Shown: one piece after another, positions 7,349 to 11,637 of the stretch
Layout of the letters: each line of letters starts with the position of its first letter
How positions within the stretch are numbered: the stretch's first letter is position 1
Source of the DNA: Saccharimonas sp963542675
Lineage (GTDB): Bacteria > Patescibacteriota > Saccharimonadia > Saccharimonadales > Saccharimonadaceae
Direction: 5' to 3'
NCBI GenBank assembly: GCA_963542675.1
Contig: CAUTXC010000032.1
Coordinates: forward strand, 1 to 11,637
DNA: 11,637 bases
Notes under the pieces: generated by a model
The model's input: only the letters and a program-made list of their open reading frames with translations
Told to the model about the DNA's origin: nothing
Database searches by the model: none
Program-made: the position numbers and the translations under genes

Positions 7349-7393
7349 ATTATACACAAAGTCGCTGCAAGCGTCAAAACCCGGAGCTTCTCA
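7349..7393 (-). promoter_or_regulatory. rpsA-infB promoter with upstream TGAGAAGCT element
   Basis: On the minus strand, -35 TTGACG (7372-7377), a 17-base spacer and a perfect -10 TATAAT (7349-7354) predict a start near 7342 and a leader of about 67 bases. TGAGAAGCT (7385-7393) lies exactly 7 bases upstream of the -35, matching the promoter at 4209-4237 in both sequence and distance. Confidence 0.8.
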
Positions 7394-7700
7394 GTCTCAC
7401 CTCTATGAGTAATCAGCCCACACAGCACACTCATCGCACCAAAAGCACTCCACCCCGGTAAAAAACAGACCTTGCTCACCCCACAGTCGCTGACCTCTAG
7501 ATATTCTCTTGTGCGATAGGTTTGCTGTTGTATCTCCAGATTATACATAAGGTTTAAGGTCTTTGGCTCGGCAGCCCGGGAATACCAGGCTGTTTGCCCC
7601 AGCTCGCTCCCCTCACTCACACTATACACAACACAAACCATCATGCAGTTATATACACAACGATGCTATAATAACAACATCTATATTACCCCTCCCAAAT
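7394..7700 (-). other. Interval without an assured gene; possible leaderless ORF or RNA
   Basis: A 111-codon minus-strand frame (7644-7309) is open here. Its last third runs through the rpsA promoter, and it lacks a Shine-Dalgarno sequence and any family motif I recognise. A TTGTTA and TATATA pair 16 bases apart (about 7650-7677) ends five bases before its ATG, so a leaderless transcript is conceivable. The interval also contains an 8-bp hairpin (CAGCCCGG/CCAGGCTG, 7572-7592). I could not match it to SRP RNA, RNase P RNA, tmRNA or a tRNA. Confidence 0.25.
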
Positions 7701-7706
7701 AGCAAC

Positions 7707-7729
7707 TACCCCTGTCTTGCACAGGGGTA
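7707..7729. terminator. Hairpin downstream of the LPXTG gene
   Basis: A 9-bp stem TACCCCTGT/ACAGGGGTA with a 5-base loop lies about 40 bases past the stop of the minus-strand gene at 7771. The minus-strand side has only a mixed T-rich tail; the plus side (7730-7741) is more T-rich. The core stem is the same as at 259-278. Confidence 0.5.
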
Positions 7730-7770
7730 ATTGTTGTGTTTCTGATGAAACAGCGTCGATGTTGTATATC

Positions 7771-8313
7771 TTACAGCGCGGGTGTGCGCGACTTGCGATA
7801 GGCCAGTGCTACGCCAGCCAGGCTACTCACCGCCACAACGGCTGCCAGGCTCTCAGCTGGGCCGGTTTGCGGCAAAGCGCTCACGTGCTGGGTAGATTGG
7901 GTCTGCGAAGGGGTGCTGGAGTTGGTCGATGGTGTTGCAGCAGGTGTGTTTGAGGGTTGAGATTGAGTAGACTGAGTCGATTGGCTTTGCGTAGTTGTGC
8001 TCGATGCGCCACTCGTCTCGCTATTAGTTGCAGTCGATGTGGTGTTTTTCTTGTCTTGTGACTGAGTTTCTTTCGTCTCTTTGCTCTTGCTGGCCTCTGT
8101 TGATTTGCTGTTGAGGCTATCGACTAGCTTGTCGTTGGCGCTTTTGCTGCTCTGCGTTGATTCCTTTTTCTTGGCGTCGGTAGCAGTGGTGCTTGCCACT
8201 TGTCGAGCACTGCTATTGTGACTATTCTTGACGATTAATACCCCGCCAACCAGTGCGAGTGTCAGCACTGTCCCGACGACGACGTATCCGATAATTGATC
8301 CTTGCTGCTTCAT
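7771..8313 (-). CDS. LPXTG-type surface protein with N-terminal membrane segment
   Basis: The order of elements is diagnostic of a sortase substrate. Residues about 7-28 are a hydrophobic segment (IIGYVVVGTVLTLALVGG) that serves as signal peptide or anchor. Residues 30-140 are a Ser/Thr/Gln/Lys-rich low-complexity stalk with no globular domain. LPQTG follows at 147-151, then a hydrophobic stretch (AVVAVSSLAGVALAY, about 158-172) and the basic tail RKSR. Sortase would cleave between T150 and G151 and link the stalk to the envelope. No obvious signal peptidase site (A-x-A) follows the first hydrophobic segment, so it may stay membrane-tethered at both ends. ATG 8313 is chosen over the TTG at 8319 because GAAGG lies 8 bases upstream. 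No sortase gene is in the window. The stalk may carry O-glycans; that is speculation. Confidence 0.85.
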   Translation of the reverse strand: MKQQGSIIGYVVVGTVLTLALVGGVLIVKNSHNSSARQVASTTATDAKKKESTQSSKSANDKLVDSLNSKSTEASKSKETKETQSQDKKNTTSTATNSETSGASSTTTQSQSTQSTQSQPSNTPAATPSTNSSTPSQTQSTQHVSALPQTGPAESLAAVVAVSSLAGVALAYRKSRTPAL

Positions 8314-8343
8314 TGCCAAACCTTCGTTTACGTTACTCTTTCT

Positions 8344-8372
8344 ATTATACCGTAATCGATCGCAAAACGCAA
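8344..8372 (-). promoter_or_regulatory. Promoter of the LPXTG gene
   Basis: On the minus strand, -35 TTGCGT (8367-8372), a 17-base spacer and a perfect -10 TATAAT (8344-8349) predict a leader of about 25 bases that includes the GAAGG ribosome site. It is divergent from the metalloprotease gene. Confidence 0.7.
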
Positions 8373-8469
8373 CGCACGCGCTCTATTAATTATGCATCTC
8401 ACTCTGCCTCTCTAGAGCTTGCCATACATCGATACTTCGCACCGCCTACTAGGCATCGCGAGCGCACTG

Positions 8470-8478
8470 TGCTACACT
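8470..8478 (+). promoter_or_regulatory. Possible extended -10 promoter of the metalloprotease gene
   Basis: TGC followed by TACACT fits an extended -10 on the plus strand and would start transcription near 8485. There is no good -35. An ATG at 8483 opens a frame that overlaps the protease gene and looks like chance. Confidence 0.35.
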
Positions 8479-8567
8479 AATCATGACACGTACAATATAC
8501 GAACAAATCATAATCTCCACCTCTGTCAAATCATGCGAAGTAATCATTGTTTTGCTCGCAGGTTCGC

Positions 8568-9083
8568 ATGCCGATAGACGTGTCTATATCGCCACCACGT
8601 ATGCCACTCGATCAGCTCATCCCTCACCTCACTCAGCATGCCCATGCGTCAGGCCTTGCGCCACTTTCTTTTCGCTCAAGCAGCCATTTTCATTGGCACT
8701 ACCCAAGCCGCACGGTTTATTATGATCCGCACGATGCCCAGGCCACTGCCTACCTCCTCCACGAGTATGGCCATGCCCTCCTTGGGCACTGCGGCTATGC
8801 GCGCGATGTGCAGCTCGTTGCAATGGAGCGCGCAGCGTGGAATGCCAGCTGCCGTGTTGGCGCTGGCTGGCAGCTGACGGTCGACGATGATCTTATTGAG
8901 TCCGCCCTCGACACCTACCGCGACTGGCTCCATGCCCGCTCGCGCTGCCCACACTGCAACGCAACTGGCTTACAGCGCAGCGATGGCACATATACCTGTC
9001 TTGCCTGCTTCACCCACTGGCGTGCCAACAGCGCCACTACCTGCCAGCTCCGGCGTTATGTTGTAAAAAGCACGATGATATAA
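8568..9083 (+). CDS. Small HExxH zinc metalloprotease with C-terminal zinc ribbon
   Basis: The motif LLHEYGHALLGH (H65, E66, H69) is a zincin active site. A downstream glutamate in VAMERAAW (E87) is placed to be the third zinc ligand, as in gluzincins and the ImmA/IrrE-like group. Before it, residues 41-56 form the usual edge-strand region (WHYPSRTVYYDP). After a helical segment, CPHC (127-130) and CLAC (144-147) form a four-cysteine zinc ribbon ending near residue 150, a combination not typical of ImmA, which normally carries or neighbours an HTH domain. There is no signal peptide, so it is probably cytoplasmic. Its target is unknown. The ATG at 8568 has a weak AGG site; an in-frame TTG at 8547 is an alternative. 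It is the only plus-strand gene here. No clear terminator follows. Confidence 0.8.
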   Translation: MPIDVSISPPRMPLDQLIPHLTQHAHASGLAPLSFRSSSHFHWHYPSRTVYYDPHDAQATAYLLHEYGHALLGHCGYARDVQLVAMERAAWNASCRVGAGWQLTVDDDLIESALDTYRDWLHARSRCPHCNATGLQRSDGTYTCLACFTHWRANSATTCQLRRYVVKSTMI

Positions 9084-9090
9084 CTCGGCC

Positions 9091-9180
9091 TTATTGTCGC
9101 AGTAATTCTCGCACACTGCCCGCCACTTCGCCCTCACGAACACAATGCGAGAGAATATCTCCCAAAAACAAATCTCTCAT
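9091..9180 (-). CDS. Possible 29-codon ORF or gene remnant
   Basis: A minus-strand frame from ATG 9180 to TAA 9091 begins MRDLFLGDILSHCVREGEV and ends SVRELLRQ. Its composition is that of an amphipathic helix rather than random translation. It has no Shine-Dalgarno sequence and no promoter of its own. It follows the broken gene at 9225-9427 in the same direction but in a different frame, so it may be a further fragment of the same decayed locus. I cannot assign a function. Confidence 0.25.
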   Translation of the reverse strand: MRDLFLGDILSHCVREGEVAGSVRELLRQ

Positions 9181-9224
9181 GCTTACATTGAAAGCTCACT
9201 GCAGCAACTGGTTTTTGCGCGCGA

Positions 9225-9427
9225 CTAGACAGAGTGACACCCGTCTACCTCGTTCAGTGTCCAGCCTTCACCTTCAATCTTCACACTAGCCCCTTTTTCT
9301 GTGTCGAGGCTAACCCTTTCACACCCACCGCACCAAGCTTAAGGGTCAATTCATTATGACCAAACACACTCTACAGCCATAGCAGCAGCGCAAAACCACC
9401 ATAAAAAAGCCGCAAATCCCCAACACA
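9225..9427 (-). pseudogene. Broken small gene: membrane segment plus beta-rich domain
   Basis: Reading the minus strand, one frame gives a hydrophobic stretch (LRLFYGGFALLLWL), then an in-frame TAG at 9371-9373, then SVFGHNELTLKLGAVGVK. At about 9314-9319 the sensible reading moves by one base to VSLDTEKGASVKIEGEGW and then TLNEVDGCHSV, with a TAG at 9225-9227. The pieces join into a plausible small protein with one transmembrane helix followed by alternating beta-strand residues. No start codon with a ribosome site is seen upstream, because the KGG gene's terminator lies immediately before. The family is not recognised. Evidence is coding-like composition only, so this could be chance. Confidence 0.45.
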
Positions 9428-9435
9428 ATATTCCA

Positions 9436-9467
9436 AAAACACCTCCCGGATCAGTGGGAGGTGTTTT
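9436..9467. terminator. Terminator of the KGG gene
   Basis: A 12-bp perfect stem AAAACACCTCCC/GGGAGGTGTTTT with an 8-base loop lies 20 bases after the stop of the gene at 9488-9727. It is symmetric and so possibly bidirectional. Confidence 0.85.
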
Positions 9468-9487
9468 GAGCAATGCCTGCGTTACCC

Positions 9488-9727
9488 CTAGGCAGCGAGT
9501 GCAACGTCCGATTGCGGAGCAGCCGCGACAGTATCATCGGCCTTTTTGGTGCGGCGAGAGATCCGGCCGCCCTTAGCACCAGCCACACGAGCGAGTTGTG
9601 GGTTGGCCGCAAAGCCGCCAGTACGGCCATTCTTGCCGCCCTTGGCGCCAATCTTGGCGTAGAAGTTAGGGTCTTTAGAGATGTTTTTTTGCGCAGCCTT
9701 CAGGCCGCCAGCTTTTGTTCCCGCCAT
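9488..9727 (-). CDS. KGG-motif small basic protein, 79 aa
   Basis: A glycine/lysine/alanine-rich protein with two KGG units: FYAKIGAKGGKNGRTGGF (about 22-39) and LARVAGAKGGRISRR (about 45-59), the signature of the stress-induced KGG repeat proteins (YciG/GsiB-like). It opens with MAGTKAGGLKAA, seen in many small phage and CPR proteins of this type. Such proteins are hydrophilic, probably disordered, and associated with stress or nucleic-acid binding, but their biochemical role is not established. The C-terminus is DVALAA, identical to that of the DUF5663-like protein at 307-849. ATG 9727 has an ideal AAGGAG site 7 bases upstream. It is a single-gene unit with a strong promoter (9825-9853) and a terminator (9436-9467), so high or inducible expression is likely. 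Confidence 0.88.
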   Translation of the reverse strand: MAGTKAGGLKAAQKNISKDPNFYAKIGAKGGKNGRTGGFAANPQLARVAGAKGGRISRRTKKADDTVAAAPQSDVALAA

Positions 9728-9824
9728 AGGGTTACTCCTTATTTATATATTTATCAGAGGTACGTTGCCAGTGTAGGCTAGCAAATCCTCGCTACATACC
9801 ATATATGATATGTATCATGATTTA

Positions 9825-9853
9825 AATATAGCATACTGTATATGTTTTGTCAA
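9825..9853 (-). promoter_or_regulatory. Strong promoter of the KGG gene
   Basis: On the minus strand, consensus -35 TTGACA (9848-9853), a 17-base spacer and -10 TATATT (9825-9830) predict a start near 9818 and a leader of about 90 bases. The start region (about 9797-9820) is an AT-rich near-palindrome (ATGATATGTATCAT within it), a possible operator. The rest of the gap up to 9996 shows nothing recognisable. Confidence 0.75.
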
Positions 9854-9996
9854 CGTTTACATGAGCATTTTCAGATTGCATTATTGGTATTGCATTTAAG
9901 ACGCCTATGCTATATACTAAGTATTAGCTTTGGTTTGGGTCGTTTCCACCAAGGTCCACCACAACAATTCTCGTTTGCTGCGAGATTCGAGAATGA

Positions 9997-10028
9997 AAAA
10001 ACAACCCTGCGCATACAGGGTTGTTTTT
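9997..10028. terminator. Terminator of the 235-aa protein gene
   Basis: A 13-bp perfect stem AAAAACAACCCTG with its complement, closed by a 6-base loop, lies about 30 bases after the stop of the minus-strand gene at 10061. Confidence 0.85.
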
Positions 10029-10060
10029 GATATTGAAAGCGCTTTGCTATTTGTTGGGGT

Positions 10061-10768
10061 TTAGAACCAACTATACCCGCCGCTTTGGACTGCTCGACGA
10101 CCAATACCAATTTTTCGAGGGTGCGGTCGCTCGCCACTACGGCGCTGCTGGAGGATTTCATACCCTTTTACAAGCTGTGGGTATAGTACATTCATGACGT
10201 TCTTCGCACCAGGTGACGCATCATCTTGAATTATACCCATCTCACTCCCAACACCTCCTGCCGTGCCAACACCAAAAATGCCCACTTGCTCCGGCACAAT
10301 GCTCAGCGCAGCATGATGATGCTGTGGATCTGTAAGCGAGATATACGGCTCTCCAAGCGTAATGAACCGCGCATCAGGAAGCTGTGTCATATCAACTGCG
10401 TGGGTCTTTATTGTATTGCTCTCCGTTCTCTGGGCGACTGGCTGGCCATCCTCATCTGAAGTACAGGGGTAGAGCAAGCCAATACCGTACTCATGACTAA
10501 TTATCAGCGCCGCCTCCGGTGTATATAGTGTATAGAGCATATCACCCCCGTCTTGTGGCAACAGTCGGGCTTCTCGCTCTATATCAATTTGCATTCCATC
10601 TGGGCCAGTAACAAGCGCCTCTTGACCATACTGGTTACTGCCAGCTGGTGCAGCAAACACTCTCAGCTGCCGAGTGATCTCCTTGTCATAATATAATACA
10701 TCGCCCGCCGAATGAATTGGTGGCTCACCATAGCGGTATTCGATTGATGGTGGTCGTTGCTCTGTCAT
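10061..10768 (-). CDS. Protein of unknown function, 235 aa
   Basis: I do not recognise a family. The protein is hydrophilic, without signal peptide or membrane helix. The N-terminal half looks beta-rich (short strands such as GDVLYYDK, RQLRVFAA, EALVTGPDG, DMLYTLYTPEAALII), followed by LARFITLGEPYIS-like strands and a glycine-rich turn VGIFGVGTAGGVGSEMG near residues 163-179. The C-terminus is helical and then basic (QQRRSGERPHPRKIGIGRR), ending GYSWF. The basic tail could contact nucleic acid; this is a guess. ATG 10768 has AAAGGAG 7 bases upstream. It is a monocistronic unit: -10 at 10901-10906, a structured leader of about 130 bases, and a terminator at 9997-10028. Confidence 0.82.
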   Translation of the reverse strand: MTEQRPPSIEYRYGEPPIHSAGDVLYYDKEITRQLRVFAAPAGSNQYGQEALVTGPDGMQIDIEREARLLPQDGGDMLYTLYTPEAALIISHEYGIGLLYPCTSDEDGQPVAQRTESNTIKTHAVDMTQLPDARFITLGEPYISLTDPQHHHAALSIVPEQVGIFGVGTAGGVGSEMGIIQDDASPGAKNVMNVLYPQLVKGYEILQQRRSGERPHPRKIGIGRRAVQSGGYSWF

Positions 10769-10844
10769 AAGAACACTCCTTTTTGGTTATGGTTATCACA
10801 TCATCACTGCATTGCTATCAAGATACTCATGACCCACCCGCGGC

Positions 10845-10906
10845 GGTGCTCCACTCGCCCAAGCCACGCCAAGTCGCAGAGTAAGCACCCCTCTCTAGCG
10901 ATTATA
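10845..10906 (-). promoter_or_regulatory. -10 element and folded leader of the 235-aa protein gene
   Basis: A perfect TATAAT (minus strand, 10901-10906) has no good -35. The transcript would open with a hairpin-prone segment: GGTGCT and AGCACC (10845-10850 and 10884-10889) pair across a 33-base interior in which ACTC and GAGT pair again. The leader to ATG 10768 is about 130 bases, the longest in the window. No known riboswitch consensus was recognised. Confidence 0.4.
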
Positions 10907-10985
10907 CAATAGAATGGTACGTTTGTACGAAAAACGTTCTGAATTTTATAGAAAATGCACCTACTTTAGCAATTTGTACAGCAAA

Positions 10986-11017
10986 AAACCAGCCTCATCT
11001 CTTTGATAGGCTGGTTT
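10986..11017. terminator. Terminator of the 70-aa protein gene
   Basis: A 10-bp stem AAACCAGCCT/AGGCTGGTTT encloses a 12-base loop that can pair further (ATC/GAT). It lies about 25 bases after the stop of the gene at 11042, with an A6 run at 10983-10988 giving a U-tract on the minus strand. Confidence 0.8.
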
Positions 11018-11041
11018 GTGCTCATTTTAATTAAAATAACG

Positions 11042-11254
11042 CTATTCCTGCTCGACTTCTTCTGCTAACTTCAGTGCCTCAAGCCCTTCTAGCGTCCAGC
11101 CAATGTAACCAAGCGTTCGTGCCGCTTCTTCTGTCTTGCCACCCTCATAGCTCTGACTGGCTTGCGCCACCAAGTATTCTGGGTCACGCTCCGTATTGTA
11201 TTCGCTAAGAGCTTCTGGCGTTCGTGGGTATGATTCGGCGTGTTTGACTGGCAT
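11042..11254 (-). CDS. Small acidic protein of unknown function, 70 aa
   Basis: The sequence is hydrophilic and glutamate-rich (ending AEEVEQE), with two predicted amphipathic helices: YLVAQASQSYEGGKTEEAA (about 27-45) and YIGWTLEGLEALKLAEEV (about 50-67). Spacing of small and aromatic residues in these helices resembles a single tetratricopeptide-like hairpin, but one unit is too little for a firm call. ATG 11254 has only a weak GAGAAG site. A promoter at 11289-11316 and a terminator at 10986-11017 make it a self-contained unit, which supports it being a real gene despite its size. It lies next to the 5S rRNA end but is separated from it by a terminator. Confidence 0.65.
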   Translation of the reverse strand: MPVKHAESYPRTPEALSEYNTERDPEYLVAQASQSYEGGKTEEAARTLGYIGWTLEGLEALKLAEEVEQE

Positions 11255-11288
11255 GTTGCTTCTCTTTGTTCTTGTTGCTTAGATACTT

Positions 11289-11316
11289 CATATAATACTC
11301 TCTCTAGATTTTGCAA
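11289..11316 (-). promoter_or_regulatory. Probable promoter of the 70-aa protein gene
   Basis: On the minus strand, TTGCAA (11311-11316) and TATATG (11289-11294) are 16 bases apart and predict a leader of about 28 bases. The match to consensus is moderate. The stretch from here to the rRNA terminator (11317-11515) shows nothing recognisable. Confidence 0.5.
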
Positions 11317-11516
11317 CCTAGTAGCAAACTTCGCACCTATGACCACTGTTGAATCCGTCACTTTCCTCAATCTCTGTTACATCTCACCGACAAAAAGCAC
11401 CAGCATGTTAATGAAAGTAGCAACGCACGGCCAAAGTATCGTCCGAAGCATATTAGTATCAGGTTTAAGCGAACCGTACGTGCAAGCATCAAGTTGTTGA
11501 TAAAAATCGTCACCAA

Positions 11517-11546
11517 AGATAAAAGCCACCCTATTCGGATGGCTCT
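11517..11546 (-). terminator. Terminator of the rRNA operon
   Basis: The stem AGCCATCC with GGGTGGCT (minus strand, 11524-11544; 8 bp, one G-T pair, 5-base loop) is followed by TTTTATCTTT. It lies about 10 bases after the 5S 3' end, as expected at the end of an rRNA operon. Confidence 0.8.
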
Positions 11547-11555
11547 TATATAATT

Positions 11556-11637
11556 CGGCACCGTGCTAGTTTCCCACTAAAAGCAGTATAATCGCCGCTG
11601 GGGAGCTTAACTTCTGTGTTCGGAATGAGAACAGGTG
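11556..11637 (-). rRNA. rrf: 5S ribosomal RNA, 5' end cut by window edge
   Basis: Read on the minus strand from the right edge, the sequence starts CACCTG, continues through the conserved loop A/helix III core CCGAACACAGAAGTTAAGC and the G-rich helix, and ends near GGAAACTAGCACGGTGCCG. This is the universal 5S pattern from about E. coli position 28 onward, so roughly 27 bases at the 5' end lie outside the window. The 3' boundary is approximate. Its position at the end of a minus-strand rRNA operon is supported by the terminator that follows. Confidence 0.93.

Noticed and set aside
7309..7644. 111-codon minus-strand ORF as an assured gene
   Set aside because: No ribosome site, no recognised motif, and its end overlaps the consensus rpsA promoter. 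It is kept only as a low-confidence possibility within the interval entry.
8483..8725. 80-codon plus-strand ORF starting next to the possible extended -10
   Set aside because: It overlaps the metalloprotease in another frame, and its downstream part is Pro/Ser/His/Cys-rich shadow sequence.
9910..10161. 83-codon minus-strand ORF
   Set aside because: It overlaps the end of the 235-aa gene and runs through its terminator hairpin in another frame.
11367..11561. 64-codon minus-strand ORF beside the 5S gene
   Set aside because: It begins at the 5S 3' end and runs through the rRNA terminator; there is no ribosome site.

Overview
The window looks like chromosomal DNA of a Patescibacteria (CPR) bacterium, most likely Candidatus Saccharibacteria (TM7). 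The grounds are a short translation initiation factor IF-2 with almost no N-terminal extension, a four-repeat ribosomal protein S1, two DUF5663-like proteins, a small KGG-motif protein, and many compact single-gene units, each bounded by a consensus promoter and a symmetric terminator hairpin. This assignment is inference from gene content; no taxonomic marker could be searched. Almost everything is on the minus strand; the only convincing plus-strand gene is a small HExxH metalloprotease.

Right to left, in the direction of minus-strand transcription: the 3' part of a 5S rRNA enters from the right edge and ends at a terminator (11.52-11.64 kb). Then come a 70-aa acidic protein (11.04-11.25 kb), a 235-aa protein of unknown function with a long structured leader (10.06-10.77 kb), and a 79-aa KGG protein with a strong promoter (9.49-9.73 kb). 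Next is a decayed stretch (9.09-9.43 kb) holding what reads as a broken small membrane-associated gene. The plus-strand metalloprotease with a C-terminal zinc ribbon (8.57-9.08 kb) is divergent from an LPXTG surface protein (7.77-8.31 kb).

A roughly 300-base interval with no assured gene precedes the translation operon rpsA-infB (4.38-7.28 kb). It is followed by a 692-aa Ala/Glu-rich repeat protein that forms a two-gene unit with a DUF5663-like protein (1.74-4.17 kb). After that comes a NT5C-like HAD phosphatase gene. Its conserved C-terminus can still be read downstream of its stop, but in another frame and past an in-frame TAG, so it is called a pseudogene (0.95-1.64 kb). The last gene is a second DUF5663-like protein (0.31-0.85 kb). 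The left 250 bases hold a cluster of three hairpins.

The observations most worth following up are: (i) two broken genes, each with one frameshift and one in-frame TAG; (ii) an identical DVALAA C-terminus, which resembles the tmRNA degradation tag, on two unrelated proteins; (iii) a nine-base element at identical spacing upstream of the rpsA promoter and the promoter of the 692-aa protein; (iv) a leaderless start for the HAD gene; and (v) the uncharacterised repeat-protein/DUF5663 pair.
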